Below are positions 26,603 to 35,657 of a DNA stretch of 64,000 nucleotides, in pieces. Numbering within the stretch: the first letter of the stretch is position 1; the number at the start of each line of letters is the position of its first letter. Below the pieces are notes generated by a model, which saw only the letters and a list, made by a program, of their open reading frames with translations, did no database searches and had not been told where the DNA came from. The position numbers were made by a program, and so were the translations under genes. The stretch is from Rhodospirillales bacterium (GTDB lineage: Bacteria; Pseudomonadota; Alphaproteobacteria; Rhodospirillales; Defluviicoccaceae), in contig JADJQT010000006.1 in assembly GCA_016712595.1 (NCBI GenBank), positions 62,001-126,000 on the forward strand, given 5' to 3'.

Positions 26603-26868
26603 GTTGAGGTGGCTTGGCGAGGCGCATCCCGAGCGGCGCGTCGAGCCGTGGTTGATGGACGAGGCCGGCGTCGGCGAGAAGGAGCGGATTTGCCATCGCT
26701 GGTGGCTGAAGGGGCGGCGACGACGCCGTCATTGTCCTTGACCACGCTGGCTGGCGCGGCGCCAGGGCGTTGCGGGTCCCAGACGCCGTCACCCTCGTCC
26801 CGCTGCCGCCCTACGTGCGGGAGCTTAATCCCGCCGAACCCGGCCGGATCACCTCCCGCCGCAATGAT
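26603..26868 (+). pseudogene. IS630-family transposase fragment
   Basis: The plus strand carries decayed pieces of an IS630 transposase: RWLGEAHPERRVEPWLMDEAGVGEKERICHRWWLKGRR, then VLDHAGWRGARALRVPDAVTLVPLPPYVRELNPAE. The two pieces are in different frames with internal sequence deleted. The motifs parallel AHPERRVELWFMDEARVGQKG and VVLDQAGWHGAKAL of the 3.5-kb element, so this is a relic of a related IS. No terminal repeats were found. Confidence 0.75.
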
Positions 26869-27090
26869 CGCAGGATCGCAAGGACCAGCCCATAGACTCG
26901 CCGGCATAACGCGCATCTGAGCGATGCAGCTTCGTTGAGCCGGGTTGATATGCAGTATAATTTTTTAATGCCTCCGATTCATTAGAAAACCTGAAAGTAC
27001 GAACGAGCAACTCTCTCAAATCTCCCATTGATTGTCGCGACGTGTGGCACATAAACTGTAAGTAATAAGATGACATGGGAGAGAGACACC

Positions 27091-28686
27091 GTGAGCTATT
27101 CAACTGCCGATTTTATATTTTCGGCGGCGCCGGTCATTGTGCTTATTTTCATGATGACCAAGAAAAATAATGTGCCTTCGCACATTGCGTTGCCGATCTC
27201 CGCCCTGCTCGTATACGGCATTTCGCTTATATACTTTGGCAACGATCCAAATGTCACCAATGCAACCATCGTCAACGGACTTTTGACCGCGTGGGTGCCA
27301 ATATTCATCATCTGGGGCGCTATTCTCCTGTTCAAGACGATGGAAGTTACCGGAGCCATGAATACCGTTCGTTCATGGCTCAACGGCGTCAGTCCAAACC
27401 CGGTGGCCCAGCTTATGATCATCGGCTGGGCATTTGCGTTCCTAATCGAAGGAGCGAGCGGCTTCGGCACTCCGGCTGCGCTCGCGGCGCCAATTCTTGT
27501 CGGGCTCGGCTTTCAACCGCTGAACGTCGCGTGCCTGACTCTGGTCATGAACTCGGTTCCGGTGACCTTCGGCGCGGTAGGCACGCCGACATGGTTCGGT
27601 CTCGGGCAATTGAAGTTACCACCTGAACAACTCCTGCAAATCGGCATCGATTCGGCGATCATCCATAGCGTCGCCGCGCTCGTCATCCCACTCATCGCTC
27701 TCAGCTTCGTGGTGAGCTGGCGGGACATTCGCGCCAACATCGTCTTCGTCTACTTGAGTATTCTGAGCTGCGTTGTTCCGTATCTGCTTATCGCCTTTTT
27801 CAACTACGAATTCCCCTCATTGATCGGCGGGATGATCGGCCTCCTCGGCTCGGTCATGCTCGCGCGGGCCGACATCGGACTGGCAAAGGGCGATGGAACG
27901 CACTCTCGGCCGTCGACCGACTTGGGCACGCTCGTCAAGGCATTCTTCCCGTTGTGGGGAACCGTGCTGGTGCTGATCGTGACCCGCATCCCGTTTCTCG
28001 GGATCAAGGCGTTGCTGACGGCCGCCTCTCCCGCTTTCACCACCCCTTTAGGATCGCTCGGTGAATTCAGCATCAGCGCGGCGCTGGTCGTGAAGCTGAC
28101 GCAAATCTTCGGAACGGGCAGTTCCTGGTCGTTTTCCACCCTCTACATTCCCGCGTTCATTCCGTTCTTCGTCGTATCCTTCGCATCGCTGATCTTGTTC
28201 GGGATGAATTGGAGGACGACGGCGCACCTATGGACGGAAACATCCAGCCGGATGGTCAGGCCGATCTTCGCCCTGTTGGGCGCGCTGGTGATGGTCAAGC
28301 TGATGACCGTTGGCGGCGACAAGGCGATGGTGATCGTCATCGGCCAGTATTTCGCCGATCTGTTCGGCCGTAGCTGGCAGTTCTTCGCCTCCTATCTGGG
28401 CGCGATCGGCGCGTTCTTCGCAGGCTCGAATACCGTTTCCAACCTGATGTTCGCCGGCATCCAGAAGTCGATCGCGGAGACGCTGGGGCTCAATCCCACG
28501 GTCATCATCGCCATGCAGTCGGTCGGTGGCGCGATGGGCAACATGGTGTGCATCAACAATATCGTCGCCGTTTGCTCGCTGCTCGGCATCCTCAACAAGG
28601 AAGGCGTCATCATCAAACGCACGGTGGTGCCGATGATTGTCTACGGCCTCGTCGCCGGCGCCGTCGGCTTCCTCCTGGGCGCGTGA
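27091..28686 (+). CDS. lctP: L-lactate permease family transporter
   Basis: 531 residues with 12-14 hydrophobic segments across the whole length. The LctP/GlcA family blocks are visible: WVPIFIIWGAILLFKTMEVTGAM, IIGWAFAFLIEGASGFGTPAALAAPILVGLGF, LTLVMNSVPVTFGAVGTPTWFG and FFAGSNTVSNLMFAGIQ. These proteins import lactate or glycolate with protons. The GTG at 27091 follows GGGAGAGA by about eight bases and is preferred; ATG 27070 is seven codons earlier with a poor site. The gene has IS relics on both sides. The stretch just upstream is AT-rich. Confidence 0.9.
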   Translation: MSYSTADFIFSAAPVIVLIFMMTKKNNVPSHIALPISALLVYGISLIYFGNDPNVTNATIVNGLLTAWVPIFIIWGAILLFKTMEVTGAMNTVRSWLNGVSPNPVAQLMIIGWAFAFLIEGASGFGTPAALAAPILVGLGFQPLNVACLTLVMNSVPVTFGAVGTPTWFGLGQLKLPPEQLLQIGIDSAIIHSVAALVIPLIALSFVVSWRDIRANIVFVYLSILSCVVPYLLIAFFNYEFPSLIGGMIGLLGSVMLARADIGLAKGDGTHSRPSTDLGTLVKAFFPLWGTVLVLIVTRIPFLGIKALLTAASPAFTTPLGSLGEFSISAALVVKLTQIFGTGSSWSFSTLYIPAFIPFFVVSFASLILFGMNWRTTAHLWTETSSRMVRPIFALLGALVMVKLMTVGGDKAMVIVIGQYFADLFGRSWQFFASYLGAIGAFFAGSNTVSNLMFAGIQKSIAETLGLNPTVIIAMQSVGGAMGNMVCINNIVAVCSLLGILNKEGVIIKRTVVPMIVYGLVAGAVGFLLGA

Positions 28687-28713
28687 CAGGGGGTTGAGAG
28701 TCCGTTTGGAAAA

Positions 28714-29330
28714 TCATGGGTGAGCATTTCGGCGCAGGAGGTTGCCGCCCCTGGCGACGGGGATCATGGCCTGGGAGACGTCGATGCGCTGTTTGTAGTC
28801 ACGCGCGAGGCGACGCCAGCGGACATCCAGCCGAAGGTGCGCTCGACCAACCAGCGCCTGGGGCGGGACCTCGAAGCCTTTCTGCTCATCGGAACGGCGG
28901 ATGATCTCACGACGAAGTCGAGGTCGGCGGCCTCGTCCATCAGGGTGAGGCGGCCGTAGGCGCCATCGGCGAACAGAGGCGTCACCCAGGGTCAGCGCTC
29001 GCGGATCGCCCCCAGGATCACCTGGACGCCGGCCCTGTCGGCCGGCGTCGTAGTCCCTTGTTTTTGCGTGCGAGGCCTTGACCGACTGATTGTCGATCAC
29101 CGCAGCCCACGGATTGGCGTCGCGCCCGGCCCGCCTTACGATCGACCATCAGCGCCACGTCTTAAAGGGTCTGGAACAGAAACTGCCGCGCCAACTCGCG
29201 GAACCAGGCATAGACCGTCTGCCGGGAACCGAGATGGATCGGCAGCATCCGCCAGCCGCTGGCGAGACACGAGATTTCGAACGCAGGCGCCACCGAACCG
29301 CGCTCACAGTGTGAAAATTTGCTATTGTTT
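28714..29330 (-). pseudogene. IS5-family transposase remnant
   Basis: The minus strand shows several frames of an IS5-type transposase in the correct order. There is an N-terminal YAWFRELARQFLFQTL-like piece (about 29160-29230), then AVIDNQSVKASHAKTRDYDAG with the first Asp, PLFADGAYGRLTL with the second Asp, IRRSDEQKGFEV and RRWLVERTFGWM with the Glu, and finally RRLARDYKQRI. At least three frameshifts break it. It is not closely similar to the intact IS5 copy at 4.7 kb. Its upstream end lies about 100 bases before the TIR gene. Confidence 0.75.
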
Positions 29331-29435
29331 GGGTGACGATCGGCTCTGTGCTCGGTGATCCGTCGAGGTTCTGACGGGGGTGGGTCGGGTTGGCAGGGCA
29401 GCTTGGCAGGGCAGCTTGAAGGAGTGGCATCGGCG

Positions 29436-30671
29436 ATGACATGCGCGCTCGCCATCTACGTCATCTGGCATCCGGACAGCGTCGAGGATGCGGCACTGGC
29501 GCGGCAGATCGCCTTGCACTTCGACGGCGATGAGCCGGTCCGCGACGGGCTGGGCATGCGCATTCCGGTGCGCGTCCGCAGTCAGGCGTGGGGGACGGAC
29601 CCCGGCGGACCGCCGCGGCCGATCGCCTTCGACGCGGCCGAGGTCAATTTCATTGTCGTACTGGATTCCTGGGCGCTGGCCAACGCGGCGGGAACATCCT
29701 GGCGCGGCTTCTTCTCCGCCTTGACAAACGCGCGCGCCAGCGACCCTTTGCGAACGCGCGTCCTTGCCTTCTCGCCCAAGCCGGGGCGGTTGCCGGGCCT
29801 GTCGGCGATCCAGCAGGTCGGAACCCAGGCTTGGCCGACAGACGAGCGCCGTCGACGCGATTTATTCCTCATCCATATTACCAACGCCATCGGCCAGCAT
29901 CTCAAGGCACGCGAGAAGGTCGGCCGCGACGGCGGTAATATCGATGCCGTCCTCATCGACCGCGAGCGCCTTTTTCTCAGTCACGCCAAGGCGGACGGAT
30001 GGGCGCTCACCCAGGCGATCGAGCAGCACCTCCAGGGTAACACCTACGGTGTCGAGACGTTCGTCGATGCCACCGACCTTCCCGGCGGCGCCCGCTTCGA
30101 CGGCCAGTTCGACGCGCAGATCGCCCGCAGCGCGCTCGTGGTCATCCGCAGCGATCAATACGGCACCCGGCCGTGGTGCCGATGGGAGATGCTGCGCGGC
30201 AAGCTGCACCATCGCCCGGTGCTCGTGGTCGATCTCATCGAGCGCGGCGAGGCGCGCATCTTTCCCTACGGCGGCAACGTGCCAGCGATGCGAATCGTGC
30301 TCGCGCGCCCGGGCGATGCAACGGGCGACGCCGCGGGCGACGGGAACGCCCCCGGGTTCTCCGAGGGAGAGATCGAGCGGATCATCCTGGCGATGATGAC
30401 CGAGGTGCTGCGCGCGCTGGTCTGGCGGATGCGGGCCGAGGCGGCCGTCGCCCGGCTCGCCGCGACCGGGGGAATCGATCCGGGAAGCATCGCCTATTTT
30501 CTACGCACGCCCGAACTGGTCGATGTCGTCCATCTGCGCATCACCCAGCGAAACGAATCGATGATCGTTTATCCGGACCCGCCGCTCGACGAGCACGAAC
30601 GCCCGCTGATCGAGGCGATCGGCGCCGGTTTGCAGCTCCGGGCGCTGTCCGAACTCGAGGCCGTGCCATGA
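29436..30671 (+). CDS. TIR-domain protein with additional N-terminal TIR-like domain
   Basis: 411 residues, no signal peptide. Residues 177-285 form a TIR domain: RLFLSHAKADGWALTQAIEQHL, FVDATDLPGG and SALVVIRSDQYGTRPWCRWEM, where Glu251 occupies the NADase catalytic position of bacterial and plant TIRs. Residues 1-110 (ALAIYVIWHPDSVEDAALARQ to FNFIVVLDSWAL-like) look like a second, diverged flavodoxin-like/TIR-like fold without an obvious Glu. The ATG at 29436 was chosen for fold integrity; AAGGAG at 29418 is a little far. The gene overlaps the SLOG gene by four bases (ATGA), so both are made together. Predicted to generate or cleave NAD-derived nucleotides in a defence module. Confidence 0.75.
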   Translation: MTCALAIYVIWHPDSVEDAALARQIALHFDGDEPVRDGLGMRIPVRVRSQAWGTDPGGPPRPIAFDAAEVNFIVVLDSWALANAAGTSWRGFFSALTNARASDPLRTRVLAFSPKPGRLPGLSAIQQVGTQAWPTDERRRRDLFLIHITNAIGQHLKAREKVGRDGGNIDAVLIDRERLFLSHAKADGWALTQAIEQHLQGNTYGVETFVDATDLPGGARFDGQFDAQIARSALVVIRSDQYGTRPWCRWEMLRGKLHHRPVLVVDLIERGEARIFPYGGNVPAMRIVLARPGDATGDAAGDGNAPGFSEGEIERIILAMMTEVLRALVWRMRAEAAVARLAATGGIDPGSIAYFLRTPELVDVVHLRITQRNESMIVYPDPPLDEHERPLIEAIGAGLQLRALSELEAVP

Positions 30672-31621
30672 GCCGCGGTGGTCCGATCGTCGCCCTGTCG
30701 GTCTCGGATGGCCCCGATCTGCCGCGCTTCGGCTATCTCGATCATCACCTGCGTCAGGTTTTGAACGCGCTGTTGATCGAGTTGCTGCGTGGCGACCTGC
30801 GGATCGGCTACGGCGGTGACCTGCGCCGATCCGGTTATACCCGCGAGCTCTTCGATGCGCTCACCGCCGCCTATGCCAAGAGTCGCCTCGTCGCCGACGG
30901 ATGGCCGGCGATCGTGCATTATTTTGCCTATTCGTCCTGGTGCGATGTCGATCCGGCCGAACTGTTGGACCATCTCGCTTTGCTCGGAACCGTCGCCGAG
31001 ACCCGGTTCGTCGACGTCGCAGGTGAGTATCTCGCGGTGTTCAGCACCGAGGACGGCCTGAGGCGGATCGTCTCGCCGGCCGGTGACAGCCACGCGATGG
31101 GAGCGGATGAACTGGTTGGCGAGCTCGCCTCGATCCGCGCACGAAGCGGCACGCCGTCCGCGGGCGACGCCCTTGCCGCGATGCGGCGGACGATGGCGGG
31201 CGAGACCATCCTGCGCGTCGTCGCGTCCGGAAAGGTCGCGGGATACCAGGGCCGAATGCCCGGCATCGTCGAGGAAGCCCTGCTGCACGCGGAGGCGGGC
31301 CGGCTGATCGTCGCCCTCGGGGCGTTCGGCGGAGCCGCCCGCGATGCCGCCATCGCGCTCGGGCTGCTGGATGAAGACGCCCGGGTATCGCACACCGAGG
31401 TGGGGGCTGGATACGACGCGGCGCTCGCCGAACTCTGCGGGCTGGCGGGGATGCACCGCGAGCGGGCCGAGGAAGTGGGCACCTGGGCGGATCTACAGAT
31501 GCTCTCCGAGGCCGACGATCCGATGGCGATCGCCACCGGCGTTGTGCGCATCGCCGGGCGCACCGGATCCCCTGACGCGCTCGCCTGCGGCCTGACCCCG
31601 ACCCTGCTTCCCAGTCGCTGA
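30668..31621 (+). CDS. SLOG-domain (LOG/DprA-like Rossmannoid) protein paired with TIR gene
   Basis: 317 residues. The N-terminal part has the SLOG signatures LSVSDGPDLPRFGYLDHHLRQVL and RIGYGGDLRRSGYTRELFDAL (Gly-Gly motif near 49-50). The later EEALLHAEAGRLIVALGAFGG, then AARDAAIALGL, is the second Gly-rich SLOG motif. No nuclease, transmembrane or hydrolase motif was recognised in the rest. SLOG domains bind nucleotide-type ligands; in Thoeris ThsA a SLOG domain senses the product of a TIR protein. The start ATG lies inside the stop codon of the TIR gene (ATGA), so the pair is translationally coupled. Sensor role is inferred from this pairing and family knowledge. Confidence 0.7.
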   Translation: MSRGGPIVALSVSDGPDLPRFGYLDHHLRQVLNALLIELLRGDLRIGYGGDLRRSGYTRELFDALTAAYAKSRLVADGWPAIVHYFAYSSWCDVDPAELLDHLALLGTVAETRFVDVAGEYLAVFSTEDGLRRIVSPAGDSHAMGADELVGELASIRARSGTPSAGDALAAMRRTMAGETILRVVASGKVAGYQGRMPGIVEEALLHAEAGRLIVALGAFGGAARDAAIALGLLDEDARVSHTEVGAGYDAALAELCGLAGMHRERAEEVGTWADLQMLSEADDPMAIATGVVRIAGRTGSPDALACGLTPTLLPSR

Positions 31622-31781
31622 GCAAGCGCACGCGCGGATTGATCCCGCTCTCGGGCCGCGCGCGCCACCATCGCCGCCACTGCCGGACGCGCGCCGCCGC
31701 ACTTTGTTGCGCCGGCATTACGCCGGAACTTCGTTACGCTTGCGCGGTTCTTCTCGCGATTGAAGACAGACGAGGACCGAC

Positions 31782-32315
31782 ATGCCTAGTACCAAGACTG
31801 CGACGCAAACGCCGGCGACGGCAAAGAAGGGCTCGAAAACCGCGCGCCGCGCCGCCCACGCGACAGCAAAGCCCGCCGATGCCATCCGCTTGCTCAAGGA
31901 TGATCACCGCGAGGTCAAGCAGTGGTTCAAACAGTACGAGTCCCTGGAGGAGGACAGCGAAAAGCAGGCGCTCGCCGAAAAGATCTGCCGCGCGCTGACA
32001 GTGCACACGCAGATTGAAGAGGAAATATTCTATCCCGCCGTACGCGCCGGAATCGATGATGACGACCTGCTCGACGAGGCCGAGGTCGAGCATGCCAGCG
32101 CCAAGCAGCTCATCAGTGAGATCCAGGGCATGAAGGCCGGCGAGCGGCTGTTCGACGCCAAGGTCACGGTGCTCGGCGAATACGTCAATCACCACGTCGA
32201 GGAAGAAGAAACGGAACTGTTCCCGGAGACCCGTGACAGCGACATCGACTTGAAGGCGCTGGGCGGTCAGCTCGCCGAGCGCAAGGCCGAATTGATGGCG
32301 AAAGCCGGTACGTAA
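31782..32315 (+). CDS. Hemerythrin HHE domain protein
   Basis: 177 residues. An Ala/Lys/Thr-rich basic tail of about 32 residues precedes a hemerythrin-like four-helix bundle. The metal-ligand His and Glu residues sit in DAIRLLKDDHREVKQWF, HTQIEEEIFYPAV, VEHASAKQLI and YVNHHVEEEETELFPETR. Proteins of this class bind a diiron site and serve in oxygen or NO sensing, storage or stress handling. The basic Ala/Lys tail resembles histone-like extensions and could bind nucleic acid; that is a guess. It stands alone, 160 bases after the SLOG gene. Confidence 0.88.
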   Translation: MPSTKTATQTPATAKKGSKTARRAAHATAKPADAIRLLKDDHREVKQWFKQYESLEEDSEKQALAEKICRALTVHTQIEEEIFYPAVRAGIDDDDLLDEAEVEHASAKQLISEIQGMKAGERLFDAKVTVLGEYVNHHVEEEETELFPETRDSDIDLKALGGQLAERKAELMAKAGT

Positions 32316-32623
32316 CCCGCCTCGGCAATGGCCCGACGGTCGGCAACTCCATCCGGGGAGTTTCCGATCCGTCGCCAAGCGCGTTTGGCGGCGACGGCAG
32401 CCCGCGATCGCTTGCGATGGTTCAGTTTGAAATTACGTTTCTCGCCAAGAGCGGACATTCCGGCATTGGCGTGAATATGTCCGGTTTGGAGCGCATCGCG
32501 ACGCACCCGCATCGAACGAAGCGGAGTCACTGCGGCTGGCAACCAGGACTATCGCTTATGCTGCATTCGGGCTACGCGTGCTGCGTGCACCTGAGCCCTT
32601 GCCCGTCGGGAGCGTTGCTCGGG
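32316..32623. other. Convergent intergenic region
   Basis: 308 bases between the hemerythrin gene and the beta-hydroxylase gene. No gene is supported. A GC-rich hairpin, CCGTCGCC followed by GGCGGCGACGG (32369-32397), could serve as a terminator, but no T-run follows. Confidence 0.45.
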
Positions 32624-33457
32624 TCATTTGGCATAGTAGCGTTTTTCCCACGCCCGGTGCCGCTCCTGCGCCTCGCGGACGAAAGGGGTGAACGGGGCCA
32701 GTCGAAGCAGCAGCCGGTTGACAATGTTTGCCGGAAACCGCAGCGGCTTGAGGAAGTCGACGAACAGCACGACCCTGGTACCGGTGCTGCCGTTCCACAC
32801 TTCGTGCTCGAAGTAGTCGTCGAAGATCAGCACTTTTCCTTCCTGCCAGTGGCAGACGCGGTCTCCGACCCGCAGCGTCAGCGCGTCGTTCGGCTCCGGG
32901 ACGATCAGCGCCAGGTGCAGCCGGAGCACGCCGTTGTAGGGGCCCTTGTGCGGCGGCAGGTGCTTGCCGGGCTCAAGAATCGAGAACATCGCCGTCTTCA
33001 GCCCGGGAATGCGCTGCAGGATGCGCCAGGTGTCGGGGCACTGCTCGATATTGCGCCAAAGCGGCGCGCCGTAGCCGAGCAGGAAGAACGTCTTCCAGTG
33101 ATTGTCGCGGGTGATCGTCTTGAACTCGGCGACGACCTCGTGGAACGCTGGCAGGTCCGCCTGCCGCTGCAGAACCCGGTCGAGCTCGGTCCTGATCAGC
33201 CGCCAGTCGCGTTCAATGTCGGCGACCCAGGGGAAGTCGCGGTTGTCGAAGACGCTGAGGTCAGCGACCTTCGAGTGGGTCGCGTTCAGCCGCTTCGCCC
33301 AGCGGGCGATCCGTTCAACGAGGCGACGCTTTTCGCGCGCGTCGCGCCGCTCCTTTTCGGAGCGCCGCACGGCGGCGGCCGGAGGCGCCGTGCGCGAGGC
33401 AGGGGCATCCAGAGTGGCGCTGGTGTCGATCGCAGGGTGGCCGGACAGAGGAGACAT
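32624..33457 (-). CDS. Aspartyl/asparaginyl beta-hydroxylase family (LpxO-like) dioxygenase
   Basis: 277 residues, Fe(II)/2-oxoglutarate dioxygenase of the cupin fold. Core motifs are SILEPGKHLPPHKGPYNGVLRLHLALIVP (metal His region), VGDRVCHWQEGKVLIFDDYFEHEVWN (second His) and TRVVLFVDFLKPLR (2-oxoglutarate Arg). LpxO, which hydroxylates secondary acyl chains of lipid A, belongs to this family and usually has membrane-associated helices. The C-terminal VNRLLLRLAPF here is hydrophobic enough for membrane contact. It is the last gene of the two-component operon, 3 bases after the ICMT-like gene. A lipid or protein substrate is possible. Confidence 0.83.
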   Translation of the reverse strand: MSPLSGHPAIDTSATLDAPASRTAPPAAAVRRSEKERRDAREKRRLVERIARWAKRLNATHSKVADLSVFDNRDFPWVADIERDWRLIRTELDRVLQRQADLPAFHEVVAEFKTITRDNHWKTFFLLGYGAPLWRNIEQCPDTWRILQRIPGLKTAMFSILEPGKHLPPHKGPYNGVLRLHLALIVPEPNDALTLRVGDRVCHWQEGKVLIFDDYFEHEVWNGSTGTRVVLFVDFLKPLRFPANIVNRLLLRLAPFTPFVREAQERHRAWEKRYYAK

Positions 33458-33460
33458 GGC

Positions 33461-34141
33461 TCAGTAAATCCGGGTGAGGACGGGAAGCAGGGAGGCTTGA
33501 TGCAGGATCAGCAGTAGCTGCACGATGCCGAGGCCCCAGATCATCCAGACGTAATCCTTGGCGTTGGCCCGGATCGTCGCCGGATCGACGCCGCAGGTCG
33601 CAGCGTCCCGCAGCAGGCGAAGCCGGGGAAAGAACGTCGGCGTCTCCCGGCAGTACTGAACGAACTTGTCCGCAAAGAGGTCGTGAAGTTTCGCCTCCTC
33701 CTTGCGGATCACCCGCGGGTAATACCCGGCGAACCACACGACCACGGCCGCCGCAATCAGCAGCGATCCGGCGGCAAGCGCGATCCCGACAAGACCGACG
33801 AAGGTGTACAAATAGACCGGGTTCCGGCACATCGAGTAAGGGCCGAGGGTCAGCAGCTCGCGCTGCTTGCGCCCAGCGATATAAAGCGCGGTCCAGGCAC
33901 GACCGGCGATCGCGAACCGGACGAGCGTATAGCCGGCTGCCAGCATCACGGCGCTGACCAGCGGCGGCCAGTCGCTCGCGGTGACGCTCAGGAGGGCGAG
34001 CGCGGCGATGAAGAAGGCGCGGGTCGCGATCTGCTTGCGACCGTCCGGTGCGCTCAGCAGTCCTGCAGCAGTCCGGCCCGCCGGCCTCTCCGGCGACGGA
34101 GCTGCGTGCTGCAGCGAAAGATCGAGGTTAACGTCGGTCAT
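33461..34141 (-). CDS. Isoprenylcysteine carboxyl methyltransferase (ICMT/PEMT)-family membrane protein
   Basis: About 226 residues with five or six hydrophobic helices. The family motif GPYSMCRNPVYLYTFVGLVGIAL and the cytoplasmic YYPRVIRKEEAKLHDLF followed by YCRETPTFFPRL form the SAM-binding and catalytic face of ICMT-like methyltransferases. The substrate is unknown; bacterial members often act on lipids or membrane-linked thiols. The ATG at 34141 gives MTDVNLDLSLQHA; an earlier ATG at 34189 adds 16 residues. It lies between the histidine kinase gene (124 bases upstream) and the beta-hydroxylase gene (3 bases downstream). Confidence 0.83.
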   Translation of the reverse strand: MTDVNLDLSLQHAAPSPERPAGRTAAGLLSAPDGRKQIATRAFFIAALALLSVTASDWPPLVSAVMLAAGYTLVRFAIAGRAWTALYIAGRKQRELLTLGPYSMCRNPVYLYTFVGLVGIALAAGSLLIAAAVVVWFAGYYPRVIRKEEAKLHDLFADKFVQYCRETPTFFPRLRLLRDAATCGVDPATIRANAKDYVWMIWGLGIVQLLLILHQASLLPVLTRIY

Positions 34142-34265
34142 GTTCAGCCTTGCCAGTGGATGGGGCGATCGCGTGTCGAAGAGCGCCACCGCCGAATCCG
34201 ACTAGCACTTCTCCACCGGCGGAGGGACTTACATCTCTGTAAAGTGCCGCGCGGGCGTTTCCCGC

Positions 34266-35657
34266 TCAGCGGCCCGGCGCTGCTCCGGCCGGGAAGCGGA
34301 GCGTCACCCGCAGCCCTGGGCGGTTGTCGGCGAACTCTAAGCTCGCCGCATGCAGGTCGGCGATCGCCGCAACCAAGCTGAGCCCGAGCCCGCTGCCCGG
34401 GGTGTTCCGGCTGGTCTCCAGCCGGACAAACCGTTTGCACACCTGGGCGCCCTGCCCTTCGGGAATGCCGGGACCGTCGTCGGCGACGCTGGCGCAAGCG
34501 CCTTCCGGGTTTTGCCGCACCGTCACCTCGATCCGGCTGCCGGCCGGGGTGTGCTCGATCGCGTTCTCGATCAGGTTGGCGAACAGCTGGGTCAGCAGCT
34601 CGGCATCACCGGTGATTCCGAGGCCATCGGCCAGCTCGGCGTGCAGCGCATGGCCGGCATCTTCGGCGACAGGAAGGTAGGTCTCCACGAGGTTCTGCAG
34701 CAACCGCGAGAGATCGACCGCACGAAATCCGGCCCGGCGCGAGCCGCTGTCGATCTGCGCGATCCGCAGCATGGCCGAGAACGTGGCGAGCAACCGGTCG
34801 GCGTCGGCGATTGCACCCGCGATCTCGCCTGCCATCGGACAATCGCCCGCGCAGCCGGGTCGCTCGGTGAGGACCGCCAGCTCCAGACGCTGGCGTAGCC
34901 GGGTCAGCGGCGTGCGCAGGTCGTGCGCGATGTCGTTGCTAACCTGCTGCAGGTCCTCGACCAACCGCTCGATCCGGGCGAGCATGGCGTTGACCAACCG
35001 CGCCAGTTCATCGAACTCGTCCTGACGCGGGCTGATCGCCAGCCGGCGCGACAGATCCCCGCGGATGATGTCGTTGCTGGTGACACTCATCGCGCGCAGC
35101 CGCCGCACCGCCCGCTCGCCGGTGGCAAGTGCCAGCAGCAGCGCCACGGCGATCGTTGCGAGGCCGCAGACGAGAAACCCGCGAACGATGATCTCGCGCA
35201 GCTGCCGCAGAGGGTGCGAATCCCGGCCGACGAACAGGTACCAACCATCGTCGAAGACGCGGCCCTTGCCGTGCACGACGTGCTCCGAATGTCGCCGTCC
35301 GGTGAGCGGGTCCTCCGGCGGCGGCAGGTCGATCCAGCCGTTCACCGGCATCATTGCCGCGAGGTTGCCGGCGACCACGCGACCGGACGCATCCTGCAGC
35401 AACAGGCGCGCGCCGCTGAGGTCGCCGTCGACCCGCCGGGCGATCGTTTCCGCCACCGCGGCAAGGCCTTCCGCCGACCTCTCGGTCGCAAGCGCGCTGA
35501 TCTCGGCGCGGATCTCGTTCTCCACCTGCTCGCGGATCGACCGGACGGTGGCGAGGTAGACGACGCTGAACAGCACCAGGACCGACAGGGAAAACAGTCC
35601 GGTGTAGGTTCCGGCGATGCGAAACGTCGAGCTGCGGAGCCGCTTACGCCAGTCCAC
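34266..35657 (-). CDS. Sensor histidine kinase of two-component system
   Basis: 463 residues. Transmembrane helices at about 18-38 and 160-178 frame a periplasmic sensor loop of about 120 residues. HAMP follows (about 180-235). The H-box QVSNDIAHDLRTPLTRLRQ has phospho-acceptor His245. N-box LFANLIENAIEHTP, G1 VADDGPGIPEG and G2 GSGLGLSLVAAIADLHAASL complete the kinase. The start overlaps the response-regulator stop by 14 bases, so the two are coupled. The ligand is not obvious. The downstream lipid-type enzymes point to envelope stress or composition. Confidence 0.9.
   Translation of the reverse strand: MDWRKRLRSSTFRIAGTYTGLFSLSVLVLFSVVYLATVRSIREQVENEIRAEISALATERSAEGLAAVAETIARRVDGDLSGARLLLQDASGRVVAGNLAAMMPVNGWIDLPPPEDPLTGRRHSEHVVHGKGRVFDDGWYLFVGRDSHPLRQLREIIVRGFLVCGLATIAVALLLALATGERAVRRLRAMSVTSNDIIRGDLSRRLAISPRQDEFDELARLVNAMLARIERLVEDLQQVSNDIAHDLRTPLTRLRQRLELAVLTERPGCAGDCPMAGEIAGAIADADRLLATFSAMLRIAQIDSGSRRAGFRAVDLSRLLQNLVETYLPVAEDAGHALHAELADGLGITGDAELLTQLFANLIENAIEHTPAGSRIEVTVRQNPEGACASVADDGPGIPEGQGAQVCKRFVRLETSRNTPGSGLGLSLVAAIADLHAASLEFADNRPGLRVTLRFPAGAAPGR

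Noticed and set aside
27091..31621. Prophage or plasmid origin for the TIR/SLOG region
   Set aside because: No phage structural, replication, or partition gene is present. IS relics are the only mobile signals.
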